From NCBI RefSeq assembly GCF_900699045.1, contig NZ_CAADHL010000002.1:186001-250000 (forward strand): a stretch of DNA of 64,000 nucleotides. The letters run 5' to 3'. This DNA is from Candidatus Williamhamiltonella defendens (GTDB taxonomy: Bacteria; Pseudomonadota; Gammaproteobacteria; Enterobacterales; Enterobacteriaceae). A program made the position numbers and the translations under genes. The notes below the pieces were generated by a model. The model saw only the letters and a program-made list of their open reading frames with translations. It searched no databases and was not told where the DNA came from. Numbering within the stretch: position 1 is the stretch's first letter; each line of letters opens with the position of its first letter. This document shows, in pieces, positions 10,553 through 20,445 of the stretch.

Positions 10553-13500
10553 AAAATGATATTGAACGCCCATCACCCCTTGAGTATCTTTGTATCTTTT
10601 TTTGCCTATTTCATGCGCCACATGTCCCCACAAATATAAATACCCATTCATTTTCGCTGCTACTCCGGTTTTGAATTAAGCGATATGACGGTTGCCCTGA
10701 ATCTCATGTCTTGAGTCGTTCATGCGGATGGCCACGTGTTCGAGATTATGTATCCAATTCGGTTCAACAAAAGGTTCAAACTCGCGATATTTCCCTTCAT
10801 CCTGTAGGCTGTGCCCAAGCAAATGCACACGTAAACCAATCCAGGTTTTGAGATGTCCGCTTAGACCGTCACCAGGATGCCGTTGGTTTCAGTGTCAGTC
10901 CTGCGGTTTGACGTCCATCCAAGTTAGCTGGGCGGTGGGCTGGACCCAAAAAGAGTGAAATATGCCAGAGCGTGAGAGAACCTACGCGACCGTAAAGGAA
11001 TATCCGCTCTATACCGCTGCGCTTAACCTCCTGTTTTTGTACAACTCGGTGGGCGCTCTTTCCTGTACGGCATTATCAAATCAGTGATAAAGCGCCCAGG
11101 TATCGATGTCAAACGAGAAGCGGTGTCGTTGCTCTTATACCAGGTAGCATAGGTCCGTTCTCTATGCTGGAGCCTATGACTTTTCCTTGGGAGGATAAAT
11201 CGCTGTTATCGTGATGGGCGTCGGTGTGATAGCCTTGTCTATATTCGTCCAAAATCCTACATGGTAAGGTAATTGTTCAGGCCGTCTGAAGACCACTGCG
11301 ATGTCTCCGTCGCGCATTATAACATAGCGGTGAGATTGCATGCGGATGCCTGATATGTAGCTGGTATGATGACCTCCTATGTCCCTTATCCAGATGGCGT
11401 AGGTCGGCCTTTCGCTTGCTAGCAGCATGTATACTAAATTTTTCCCAGACGTTCATGTAACGTCATTTGAAACATCGTATTAGACGCGTGAAGATTGTGG
11501 CATAGCTTAGGATCTCAGGTCCGAAGTGTACTTGAAATAACAGGAGCAGAAGGAAGACGAGCAGAAGGAGAGAGAATTATTGGGGACCTCAGGTCTGTAA
11601 GAGACCAGATAGCATCTGGTTTCATCTCTTCCAGATTAACTACCTTTTTCAGGTAGTAATAATAAGCCACTGCAACAAGACGCCCGTCTTGAATCAATCT
11701 TCCCTCAGATTCTTTTTCTTTTATCTCAGTGATTTTACTCCCCCTTTTGTTTGTGCCTTTTCACCGCAAAAATTGTTCACTTTAATAAAGGTGGTTTCTT
11801 TTGAGTTGTTGTTTATAATCCATCTATCTGTGGGAGAATCATCACTTCTTAAGCGTGTATTAAAGATTATTGTTCTATTGTTACCGCGATAATCGTTTGT
11901 TGTTATTGTATTAAAAATGTTGTTCTAAGATGTAAATGTAATATTTTTCATTTTTTAACTATTGTAAAATGGGATGACCTGCGACCAACCAGGTTCTAGT
12001 AGGGTCGACGAATAAATTAGTCGCCTTGAACCACTCATTTAACTGACTCTAATTTGATAAATTTACAGTGGCTTTGCTGACATTGTCCAATAAAAGATTA
12101 CTGTACAGTTTTGTTTGTTTCACCTCCAAATTAATCTCTCAATTATAAACGACATTCAGGGCGTATCCACTTCCGGGAGGGGAGGCAATTACATTGTTTA
12201 GAACAACTGGGATGGCTCCACCTTTTGACAGAATGAGATCAGCGCCAGCCTTTAAGGAATTCCCTTTAATTTAAAGTACACTCTCTCTTTTTTCTTCAGA
12301 GTCTGTGGGTTCTCCATAAACAATTGCTGCATCTGTTTTTGTTTTTTCGATATGAGAATCATTGATTTTTAATCTACTGTTATGGAACAGCCTTAGTGCA
12401 TGAGACAATGCGCCTGTGGTAGTCACGCTGCTGTTTTCATCAATCTTATTGCCCCACTTTGAATTGTGATAGCTCCGATGTCGTTGCTATGGATGTTTAT
12501 TATCAGTTGATTGGCCATTAAATTTGAATGAGCCCCCTTTGTCGACATGTCGTCAACATTATTCCCTGTGACGGTAATCGCGCTACCTTCGTATATAATG
12601 CCAGTTGCGCCGATAGAGACCCTGACACCGGCGGGAGATTTAACACCGCTGCATTTTTTAGCATTCATTGTTGTTGTCATTTCATTCATCTCACAATTTG
12701 TTCCATGTCCGCTGGCCAAAAAACCGTAAATATTGTCTTCCTTATCGGTAATATTGTTGCTACCTTTAAAAATTACTTTTTCCCTATTTTTTGCCTTGAC
12801 AGCAATATTTTTAATCATTCACATTGATATCTATCTTATTGATGGCCAGGGTTGTGTTTTTTCCCTTAGATAAAATGCCGATAAATTTTTTCTCTTCTCC
12901 GGTAATGGTGATATTATTGATATATACATTTGCACCGTCGAACACTTTGACACCATGAGAATTTTCTTTTGTTGGTGCAATATCGATTTTATTTGAAACA
13001 ATATTGGTGCCTAGTTTTAAGGCGTAAAAACCAGACAGATTAGAATCTTTGCCGATAATGATGTTATTGTTAATGGTTATATCTACTTTTTCTGTCGTCA
13101 TGATACCGTAATTAAAATCTATTCCTGTGATATGAATTTTATCTGCATAAATTTTTGTGTTTTTATCAGAGGCAGATAACCCAGCAATCACATTTTTAAC
13201 TGGGATTTGAATCGGTTCATCCTCTCCCTCTTTCAAGGTTAAAGTGCAAGCATCAGACACGTTAATTGCATCATATTCAACAGTGAATAGTGATACTTTT
13301 AGAGCCCCTTCATTTATCACTTTAGCTTGGTTTGTTATTTCTATCCCTTTAGGGTACTAGATCTTATCTGTCAGTATTGTATCTTCTTCAAAAATCTCTG
13401 TTTCGGAAAAACCGGGGATAATTTGTATCATAAGGGTAAGCACATAAAGTGTTATGGTGTGTTTTGCTATTTTTTAATACCGAATAATGTTAACTACATT

Positions 13501-13587
13501 TAATGGGTCTCTCCGTTTGTTTATAGGTGATGAGGCAGGAGGTGAGAAAGTTAAAATTGATAAAGTGATTCTGAATTCATTATTCAT
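10553..13587 (-). pseudogene. Decayed AIDA-type autotransporter (type Va secretion adhesin)
   Basis: The minus strand holds one long broken gene. It can start at the ATG at 13587 and passes two in-frame stops (near 13478 and near 13358). A hydrophobic stretch reading TITLYVLTLMIQIIPGFSET would act as the signal sequence. A passenger with repeated beta-helix strands follows (12150-13320; for example NNIIIGKDSNLSGFYALKLG), with a frameshift at about 12815. The C-terminal barrel is recognisable in pieces from 11430 to 10553: IWIRDIGGHHTSY, YVIMRDGDIA, YRQGYHTDAHHDNSDLSSQG, SAAV-SGYSFTV, VQPTAQLTWMDVK, EPFVEPNWIHNLEHV and the final GVMGVQYHF ending in Phe, the usual last residue of such barrels. 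Stops and frameshifts occur throughout and the stop codon after Phe is lost. This family of adhesins exposes the passenger on the cell surface; this copy cannot do so. Confidence 0.8.
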
Positions 13588-13732
13588 GTTTTTATTTTTT
13601 GTAATTATTTTACAAACGTGAGCCTAGTGATCTTTCTAACTGATACCCAGATTAAACTTAAGTAGGTGATGAACAGATTTAATCAGATTTTAAACGCGGT
13701 TTTAAATCTGAAATAGTGGTTGTAGGTAGGCT

Positions 13733-14440
13733 TTAATGAAGCGTTTTTTCCAGTGCCTGTATTTCGTTTTCTGGGTGCAATCGTATTTTTCGCATTACTG
13801 GTAAAATTTTTAGCAAAGAAGGATAAGATTTTGTTTGTAAAAAAATTTTCTCGGCCAAACGTAATACTTCAGGATGTTCTGGAGCTTTTTTTAAGAGGGG
13901 ATAAATACCGATTTGTGCCAAATCAATCTCTCCTCGGCTGAGCTGAATACGAACGCGAGTGATATTAAGTGTCAATTGATTTTTTTCTGCCTGTTTTCCC
14001 CCTGTAATTTTTTTTTTTATATATTGCTCTGCTTGAGTAAGATATTGGTCACTATCGGCATAACGGCTTTCTTTTTCAGCGGCCATCGCAGTGAGTAAAT
14101 AGTTGAATATTGGGTTTTCTGCCTTTTTTATCTGAGACATCAGTTTCTTTTCTACCTTTTGAAAATCTCCCTCCAGAAATTTTATCAAGGCTTCTTTTTC
14201 TTGTGTTAGCGATTGTTGATGGATAAACCTACGCCGAAAATTAAAGATACTCTTTAAAAATTGCATAATAAAAAAGAAAAAAAGGAAAAAAGCGCCTAAT
14301 AAAATGATCATCCCTGTTACTGTGGTTTCAATATCATAATGATCGACCCGGATGAGCACGTATCCTGGATCTGAGGGGAAAAAAAGAAAGCTAACAATGC
14401 AGACCAAAGGAAAAAATACTGACAGTAAAATACGCCGCAT
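13733..14440 (-). CDS. hemY: HemY-like inner-membrane protein, C-terminally truncated
   Basis: This 235-residue protein reads as the N-terminal part of the enterobacterial HemY (about 400 residues in E. coli). Two hydrophobic segments (about residues 4-21 and 41-62) are followed by a soluble helical, TPR-like region with NITRVRIQLSRGEIDLA and HPEVLRLAEK. The frame stops after ALEKTLH and no HemY sequence can be read downstream, so roughly 160 residues are missing. The break lies about 145 bases from the start of the autotransporter pseudogene. It follows hemX by 5 bases, as in the hemCDXY operon. Whether the short protein still works is unknown; E. coli HemY is an accessory protein and not a heme enzyme. 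Confidence 0.75.
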   Translation of the reverse strand: MRRILLSVFFPLVCIVSFLFFPSDPGYVLIRVDHYDIETTVTGMIILLGAFFLFFFFIMQFLKSIFNFRRRFIHQQSLTQEKEALIKFLEGDFQKVEKKLMSQIKKAENPIFNYLLTAMAAEKESRYADSDQYLTQAEQYIKKKITGGKQAEKNQLTLNITRVRIQLSRGEIDLAQIGIYPLLKKAPEHPEVLRLAEKIFLQTKSYPSLLKILPVMRKIRLHPENEIQALEKTLH

Positions 14441-14445
14441 TTTTA

Positions 14446-15531
14446 TTACTCTTCAATAGAATAAAAAGGATGGCTTTGAATAAATGCATGAGAACTTTTT
14501 TTTAGTAAGGCAGGGCTTTTTATGTACGCAGGCATTTGTATTGAAATGTCTTTTTGCTGCAGATTTTTTAAATCTTCCAAAAATAATTGATTTTGAATAT
14601 CTTTAGAGTCTAAATAGATATGTATCCAAGTAGAGAGAATACCAAGCGACTGATGATAGATTGTATTTTGATTTCGGGCGGCAGCCTGCGCGGCAATCAG
14701 CAGATAAGAGCGAATATTTTCTCTTAAATAAATCGTTTGATCTGGCGATAAAAATGGCTCTGCCTTAGTGTCTCGGCGACGAACGGTGATATATGACGAT
14801 AAAAATTGATCCCAATTTTTTTGGAGATTTTTTCGCCACTCAGAAAGTGAATTTGACACAGGGGAAAGTTGCTTTTTCATAAAGTCCCCTTTTTCGGGGA
14901 GCACAGATAAAGGCAGATGATTGATTTGTTCGGACATTTGATTCAGCTTAAGAATGATTCCATCAATATCAACCTGATGTAAAGCAGATAAAGCGCTGAT
15001 ATCTGATATCAGTGCCTGGCGTACTTGAATGAGACCCGGTTGATTAAGCTTTGCCAGATTTTCATCGGCAATTTTAAGAAAAAAAATCGCGCTGTTAATG
15101 TCTTTGTCTCTCCATAATTTACGCTCTGCCATTTTTGCCCAAAAATTTGCCTCAAAAAAACACCAAATTTGATCTGGATCCCCAGAAATATTGGCCATTT
15201 TTTTTTCTAATGCAGAAAGTTTATCTGTCGATTGTTTTGTTTGAATCGCCAAATGTTTTAAAGCATCCTCCTGTTTTTTTAGCTGTAATTTGAGATCTTT
15301 TTTTTCATTTTCTTGATTTTTTTTTAATCTGATGAATTTTTCCTGTAATGATTGGTTTTCTTTCTGCTGCTTTTGAGCATAATAGTAAAGTGCAGCACTC
15401 AGGCCGATAATGAGGCTACAAAACAACAGTATCTGTAACAGTCCCGTTTTTTTTTGAGATATTTTAGAGGCACTTGATCCTTCAGTAGAGATATTATCTG
15501 TTTTTGTTATCTGATTTTTTTCTTGTTTCAT
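14446..15531 (-). CDS. hemX: HemX, membrane-anchored coiled-coil protein of the hem operon
   Basis: The protein has 361 residues: a short cytoplasmic N-terminus rich in Lys and Ser, one transmembrane helix (about 30-50, LLQILLFCSLIIGLSAALYY), a strongly charged coiled coil (about 52-115, Lys/Glu/Gln-rich) and a globular part with LRENIRSYLLIAAQAAARNQ. This architecture and its place between hemD and hemY identify HemX. Family members are often annotated as uroporphyrin-III C-methyltransferase, but that activity is not supported; the E. coli protein is linked to control of heme synthesis. It is open and undamaged although the two enzyme genes upstream are ruined, so either it has another role or its decay is later. 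Confidence 0.85.
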   Translation of the reverse strand: MKQEKNQITKTDNISTEGSSASKISQKKTGLLQILLFCSLIIGLSAALYYYAQKQQKENQSLQEKFIRLKKNQENEKKDLKLQLKKQEDALKHLAIQTKQSTDKLSALEKKMANISGDPDQIWCFFEANFWAKMAERKLWRDKDINSAIFFLKIADENLAKLNQPGLIQVRQALISDISALSALHQVDIDGIILKLNQMSEQINHLPLSVLPEKGDFMKKQLSPVSNSLSEWRKNLQKNWDQFLSSYITVRRRDTKAEPFLSPDQTIYLRENIRSYLLIAAQAAARNQNTIYHQSLGILSTWIHIYLDSKDIQNQLFLEDLKNLQQKDISIQMPAYIKSPALLKKSSHAFIQSHPFYSIEE

Positions 15532-15570
15532 ATATAAGCGCCCTAATCATTAGGCCGAGTGTGCATTACA

Positions 15571-16223
15571 TTAAATTGAGAGCACCGTATGAAGTAGGGA
15601 TTCATTACTTGCATTTTCAGCTATCTGAATATCATGCCAACCCAAATGAGTAGCTATATTAGCAAACGTACACTGATCACTATCAAACGAAATTTGATGA
15701 ACCAAGAAAAACGCGCTCATTCAGGAACCAGAGCATACATACGATGTATGTATTTCTTCGCTAGTCACCGCAACAGTATCTACTTTTAACCGCTGTCATT
15801 GAATACTTTTTGTGCCCCATCATAGTGAACAGGATGACGTCTATAACACTTTCAATCAATGATCTGAGCCCCGTTGTTTCAAGCGGTCACCTAATAATTC
15901 TCTGCCTCCATTTCCTCTGATCACCCTAGATCTTCTGCCATGCTTGTGCCGTATTTCGAGCAATGGTATAATAAAAAATAAATGGAAGTTATGAAAGAGG
16001 ATTGCCTCTTAAAAAAAGAGGCTCAGTAATCAATCGTAGTTTTTGACAAAATAAATATCATATCCTCTTATCGCATCTGTGTTATCCGTTGAGACAACTC
16101 CTTAGATCTTGCCATTGAGAAAATTCAATTACGGGACAATGATAGGTAGTATGTCTATGCGACTGAATAAATCGAATTAATTTTGCCCCCATTGGTGAAT
16201 GGTCGGGTAACTAAAACAATCAT
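15571..16223 (-). pseudogene. hemD: Uroporphyrinogen-III synthase, pseudogene
   Basis: The remains begin at the ATG at 16223 with MIVLVTRPFTNGGK, the N-terminus of HemD, only 8 bases after the hemC stop. In shifting frames one then reads HTYYHCPVIEFSQWQDL, IRGNGGRELLGDRLKQRGS and the C-terminal CTFANIATHLGWHDIQIAEN followed by ASNESLLHTVLSI and a stop at 15571. At least three frame changes and several stops separate these blocks. HemD makes the asymmetric uroporphyrinogen III needed for all tetrapyrroles. The gene is dead but the whole length can still be traced, so inactivation looks recent. Confidence 0.85.
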
Positions 16224-16231
16224 AAAATCCT

Positions 16232-17061
16232 CTATTGTCGATTCAGTTGTGTCAAAATTGCCTCTGCGCCCAGAGATAACAACTCATGCGCTAATTCAAA
16301 CCTGATCTTTTCCGCTGAATCAAAATTCCCTCGTCTTTCACCATGAATGATGAGCTGTCCATCAGAAGCCCCAACAAAAGCCCTGAGCCATAACTCGTTC
16401 TTTTCTATTTCAGCATAGCTACCAATCGGGATCTGGCAGACTCTTTCAAGGCGATTTAGTAGAGCTCGTTCACAAGAGATCTTCAATTGAGACGTTCGAT
16501 TATTTAAAGTCGCAACTAGTTTAAGTGTGACAGTATCGTCTAATCAGCATGCAATCGATATTGCACCTTGATCTGATGACGGCAATGATGTTGCTGGCCT
16601 GAGAATCTGAGTCATGCGATTTTCTAACCAGAGACGTTTTAAACACGCGACTGCTAACACAATGGAATTGTAATCTTCTTGATCCAATTTTTTCAAACGA
16701 GCCCTTACATTACCTCGTAAATCTCGAACAACGATCCCGGAATAATTTTTGTATAATTGACATTGCCTCCTTCAGTTGGACGTTCCTCTACGCTATCTGC
16801 AGGAAATTGAGCGACATCATGATATCGCAAATAAATAAACGCATCTCTGGAATTCTCTTTCTTACACAATGTGACTAATCCCAATCTCTCTGGGCAATAA
16901 AGAGACATATCCTTTATAGAATACACGGCAATATCCGCACGATTATCTAAAATATCCCGTTCTAATTCTTTTACAAAAAGCCCTTTTCCCTCTACTTTTG
17001 ATAAAGCTGTGCCGAGTATATTATTATCTTGAGTGACCATAGGTAGCAATATCATCTTCAA
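16232..17061 (-). pseudogene. hemC: Porphobilinogen deaminase, pseudogene
   Basis: Two open pieces carry HemC. The upstream piece (16705-17061) has PMVTQDNNILGTALSKVEGK, GLFVKELERDILDNRADIAV and GLVTLCKKENSRDAF; the downstream piece (16232-16486) has the C-terminal domain with VCQIPIGSYAE, where the cofactor-binding Cys is still present. Between them, in other frames, RDLRGNVRARLKKLDQ and NSIVLAVACLKRL can be read. The first 35-40 residues are absent, the RRQC region is scrambled by frameshifts, and there is an internal stop before LDDTVTLKL. HemC builds hydroxymethylbilane from four porphobilinogens; without it the cell cannot make heme on its own. Confidence 0.88.
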
Positions 17062-17253
17062 TCAGGGTGAAAACATTCTACACCTGTTTTCACATAGTGT
17101 ACCTGACAAAGTGCCATGGGGCTTTGTCTTGTAGCAAGACGGATCATATTAATTTACATAAAAATCGACTTTTTTGAAAAATGTAATAAACAAGAATACA
17201 TTTTATGTAAATGAGATTTTATTTAATACTTCATGCAGTATAATCACCAGACT

Positions 17254-17736
17254 ATGATCAAGAAAAAAACATATAAACCCGGCTCAGCCCCGATCGCACA
17301 AAATAAACGTGCTCGCTACGAATACTTTATTGAAGAAGAATTTGAAGCAGGCGTAGTTTTACAAGGTTGGGAAGTCAAAGCGCTTCGAGCCGGTAAAGTC
17401 AATATTAGTGACAGCTACGTTCTTTTAAAAAAAGGCGAAGCTTTTTTATTAGGCGCCACTATCACACCTCTTAACATGGCATCTACTCATACTGTCTGTG
17501 AATCCATGCGTACCCGAAAATTACTCCTGAAACAACGTGAAATAGATTCTTTATTTGGTCGTATCAATCGAGAAGGCTATACGGTCGTTGCTCTTTCGAT
17601 GTATTGGAAAAATGCTTGGAGCAAAATTAAAATCGCCGTGGCGAAAGGGAAGAAAACATATGATAAACGAGACAGCATGAAAGATCGCGACTGGAAAATC
17701 AATAAAGATCGCATTATGAAAAATGCGAACAGATAG
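17254..17736 (+). CDS. smpB: SsrA-binding protein SmpB
   Basis: SmpB is the RNA-binding partner that carries charged tmRNA to stalled ribosomes. The protein starting at 17254 has 160 residues and begins [20 protein letters not shown], colinear with enterobacterial SmpB; an ATG seven codons upstream (17233) would add MQYNHQT, which the family lacks. The body shows [20 protein letters not shown] and the basic C-terminal tail [10 protein letters not shown] that enters the mRNA channel. The next gene is its partner ssrA, about 100 bases downstream on the same strand. Confidence 0.95.
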   Translation: MIKKKTYKPGSAPIAQNKRARYEYFIEEEFEAGVVLQGWEVKALRAGKVNISDSYVLLKKGEAFLLGATITPLNMASTHTVCESMRTRKLLLKQREIDSLFGRINREGYTVVALSMYWKNAWSKIKIAVAKGKKTYDKRDSMKDRDWKINKDRIMKNANR

Positions 17737-17796
17737 CGATTTTGTAAAAATCGGAGGATCCAATAGTCATAATAATCGTTTTTTGAAAAAACTTGA

Positions 17797-17826
17797 TTGA
17801 TTCATGCTCTATCTATTTGCTACACT
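17797..17826 (+). promoter_or_regulatory. Probable sigma-70 promoter of ssrA
   Basis: TTGATT at 17797-17802 and TACACT at 17821-17826 are separated by 18 bases and lie 12 bases before the mature 5' end of tmRNA. Match to TTGACA and TATAAT is 4/6 each. The position suits a start site at about 17832-17834 with 5' trimming of the precursor. Confidence 0.55.
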
Positions 17827-17838
17827 CTGTTCACTTTT

Positions 17839-18240
17839 GGGGCTGATTATGGATTCGACGGGATAAGCAAAGCCCAAGGTGCATGCCGAGGGGCGGTTGC
17901 CTCGTAAAAAACCGTGAAAAAATAGTTGCAAAAATTAATAAAAACAGCCCCGCTGCTAACGGCTACATGCCAGTAGCTGCTTTAGCCGCTTAATCAGCTT
18001 ACAAAACTGAGGGTCTCCTTTCTCCCTAGCCTCCGCTCTTAGGACGGGGATCCAGAAGGGTCAAATAAAAAGAGCTCGCGTTAAGACCTTGCTTAGGGTT
18101 CAAGCGTTAAATTTAATTAAGCTCATCTGTTAATAGAGTGTCTATCCTCTGCTTGCAGATAACATGAAGGATAGACTAAGCATGTAGTGCCGATGGTGTA
18201 GTTATTTCGGACGGGGGTTCAAATCCCCCCAGCTCCACCA
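17839..18240 (+). ncRNA. ssrA: Transfer-messenger RNA (tmRNA)
   Basis: The 5' end GGGGCTGATTATGGATTCGA and the 3' end GGTTCAAATCCCCCCAGCTC followed by CACCA form the alanine-tRNA-like domain (5' GGGGCTG with 3' CAGCTCC and an encoded CCA). Between them lie the pseudoknot before the tag, the resume signal AATAGTTGCA, the tag reading frame (17928-17993) and the conserved block CTCCCTAGCCTCCGCTCTTA of the following pseudoknot. tmRNA with SmpB releases stalled ribosomes and tags the nascent chain for proteolysis. The length is about 40 bases more than the 363-base E. coli RNA, partly because the tag frame is expanded. Confidence 0.97.
17928..17993 (+). CDS. tmRNA proteolysis tag reading frame (21 codons, unusually long)
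   Basis: Starting from the resume codon GCA at 17928, the frame encodes 21 residues: AKINKNSPAA, then NGY, then MPVAALAA, and stops at TAA 17991-17993. The C-terminal ALAA is what ClpXP recognises in E. coli. The E. coli tag has 10 residues (ANDENYALAA), so about 11 extra codons sit in the middle. The extra part contains short self-complementary segments (CGGCTA at 17959-17964 with TAGCCG at 17984-17989; GCTAC with GTAGC), so it may fold as a small hairpin inside the mRNA-like part. Confidence 0.8.
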   Translation, partial: AKINKNSPAANGYMPVAALAA

Positions 18241-18251
18241 ATTTAACAATA

Positions 18252-18274
18252 TGAACTGTTTCAGTTCACTTTTT
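18252..18274 (+). terminator. Rho-independent terminator of ssrA
   Basis: TGAACTG (18252-18258) and CAGTTCA (18262-18268) form a 7-bp stem with a TTT loop, followed by C and TTTTT. It begins 12 bases after the CCA end of tmRNA. Confidence 0.75.
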
Positions 18275-18298
18275 CACCTATCCCTATTGCCACGAGCA

Positions 18299-18418
18299 TT
18301 ATGTAGAAAGAATTGACAGACTGTTACGCCTTTGTAATCTCGGACTTTCACCGTTAATTCTTTCTAATTGGCCCAACACTCTCAGTGTCTCTCCCCATTC
18401 TGCCAAGCCGAAGTACAT
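18299..18418 (-). CDS. Short ORF, unknown (39 aa)
   Basis: An ATG at 18418 opens 39 codons beginning MYFGLAEWGETLRVLGQLER and ending in SILST. The composition (balanced, with Gly, Trp, Arg) is more protein-like than the surrounding AT-rich frames. I recognise no family and it may be a fragment of a larger lost gene. Confidence 0.25.
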   Translation of the reverse strand: MYFGLAEWGETLRVLGQLERINGESPRLQRRNSLSILST

Positions 18419-18702
18419 GACCTAAGAATAAAAATTTTTTAAATTAGTAAATTATTATTAGAGTTATCAAAAGAGTTTTATTGTCAAATTGATTAGGGAA
18501 GGGAACGAAAACATGGCGATAGCATTCCGTACCCTTCGACTTTGAAGTTCTGGGAAAGGCGGAAGCTTTTTCTTAAAAGATAATTATATATATTACCGTT
18601 CAAAAAAACCAGAAATCACTATTAAAGAATACAAGACAAGGGGTTTCTCCTCTAGATAAATGGCGTGCGCCCTCATTTAAATGAAAAGAGAGCCCAATCA
18701 CT

Positions 18703-18912
18703 ATGCCCACTGTTTTTGTTAACGAACTTAGTGTACGAGAAATACGCGAAGATACTAAATACAGTCAAGTGATGTTGGAAGAAGAAAAAATTCTTACTGC
18801 TGAAGGGGAATTTGATTTTGCTGCGGTGATCCTGCGTGAGGTTATTCTCACAACAGGAGGGTTTCTTATCGTTTGGGAAGATATAGGGAAAAACAGTAAA
18901 TTGGTTATGTAA
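18703..18912 (+). CDS. Hypothetical protein (69 aa)
   Basis: A 69-residue acidic ORF starting at ATG 18703 (MPTVFVNELSVREIREDTKY). Two segments look structured: a charged helix-like part (EIREDTKYSQVMLEEEKILT) and a beta-rich end (VILREVILTTGGFLIVWEDI). A weak GAGAG sequence lies upstream. I recognise no family. It may be real or the remnant of a larger gene, since its surroundings are decayed. Confidence 0.3.
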   Translation: MPTVFVNELSVREIREDTKYSQVMLEEEKILTAEGEFDFAAVILREVILTTGGFLIVWEDIGKNSKLVM

Positions 18913-19003
18913 ATGTTATCACCCGGCCGCAATGCAACCGTGCGTATTTTTTCTCTATGCTGCGCTCCGTCCAGCGCTATGTACTATACAGGCCACTGTT
19001 TAA

Positions 19004-19210
19004 TTGATAAAATTTCTTAGATCCTTTAGGTTTTCTGATGTGTATTTGGGCACTCTGCAGGGTTCGTTAAAATTTTATTCGGCAGCGCACTTAATACCAC
19101 TGCTTGTACCAGAATTACTGATGACTTTGTCCAATGAAATTAACCAACTGAGTGGGGAATTGCGTAAGTTAAATAGATATAGTGAATTTTTCGAAGAGAA
19201 AGGCCATTAG
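19004..19210 (+). CDS. Hypothetical protein fragment (68 aa)
   Basis: An open frame of 68 codons beginning at TTG 19004. It has a hydrophobic middle (AAHLIPLLVPELLMTLSNEI) and a charged, helix-prone end (GELRKLNRYSEFFEEKGH). There is no ATG and no clear ribosome-binding site, so this is more likely a gene fragment than a working gene. No family recognised. Confidence 0.2.
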   Translation: MIKFLRSFRFSDVYLGTLQGSLKFYSAAHLIPLLVPELLMTLSNEINQLSGELRKLNRYSEFFEEKGH

Positions 19211-19739
19211 AAGAAATAACAATATTTCTTACTTCCCTACAGGGTATTCCTTTTGACAGATGGAGGTTATACGGAGATAGGTTTTCTTTATCGATCAAAC
19301 TACTGTGGGGTGCTAGAGTTCAAGTTTTCCAACGTCATCTGACGTTTCTTTAAATTAAATTTAATAAAATATTTTTAATTAAAAAAGCCAAAATTAAAAA
19401 CTAAATTATTAAATTTTAAATTACAGAAGAATGACTCTCTATAAAGAGTGACTCTTTATCATGCTCGGTAATATATTTTGAATAAGAAATGCGCACCATA
19501 TAAATTAAGTTCTGCCTAAAACATAAGATAATCATAAGAAAAGGATAGCCTGTGTTTTAGTCACTAGTACGACTGTGATTCTTAAACAAAAAACCAGTAA
19601 GGGTCTTATTAATCAAAAGTAATTTATTAAAAACATTAAATGGATTTTAACTACTCTAGCAAATAAAAACAATCAAACAAAAACAAGCGGCATAAAAATA
19701 AATCATTACTATCAAGTATGAGATAGAATCGAAAAGAGT

Positions 19740-20445
19740 ATGCATTTGATTTCAACCAAGGTTATGCCTTACTTAATAAGCTTGAGGATATTGCTTTAGA
19801 AATAGGTGAAGTGTTAATTAGTAAGAGTAATAAGTCAAAGGCAAAAATTTATTAAAAAGCCTTTTTTTTGGTTTATCTGCACGTTATCTCATAGAAGAAC
19901 GGGTTCATAGACCAGGCGGTGGGAGGAAGTATATGCGCATGATTGCGTATATTGTAGATCAATATCCTAAAATAGTTTCAAGGAAAGACGACAGCATTAA
20001 TGCTTTAAAAAATTAGTTACTTAATCACTACTACCGTGTTATTAGGCCCTATGCTTAAAGATGTATTATCGCTATAATTTAGTCATCGTTTACCTTTAAA
20101 TAGCGATGTGGGAAAAGAAGCCTATATTGATCATTTGAATAAAAGTGGTCTTTTCAAATCACTATATCAACCATTTCGTACAAGATTTACGCAATGATAG
20201 CCATCAATTCTTGATGGATAGACTACGCTAAATTAGTAAAATACTTTTATTTGTTTTGCGTCATGGAATCAGTGTATGGCTAGTAGCATCTATAAAAAAA
20301 GAAGATCCTAGCATCTGGATCATTCTATCATCCTAACATAGGTGTAATGTAGTTGATAGTTGCCATGATTTTCGGAATTTTATAGAGAAATTACATGAAG
20401 TTTGGCCGGCGTTTGGATATGCATTTAAACAACGTAACTAAGACT
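19740..20445 (+). pseudogene. Unidentified coding remnant, heavily frameshifted
   Basis: Protein-like pieces follow each other in changing frames: FDFNQGYALLNKLEDIALEI, then HRPGGGRKYMRMIAYIVDQY followed by PKIVSRKDDSINALKN and a stop, then DVGKEAYIDHLNKSGLFKSL and finally LHEVWPAFGYAFKQRN and a stop. Their amino-acid balance differs from random AT-rich frames, so they probably come from one or two dead genes. The Gly-Gly-Gly-Arg-Lys motif vaguely recalls some transposase N-termini, which is not enough for a call. Confidence 0.25.

Noticed and set aside
11689..11892. Plus-strand Phe/Leu-rich ORF
   Set aside because: It is opposite the autotransporter pseudogene and its composition is that of an antisense shadow.
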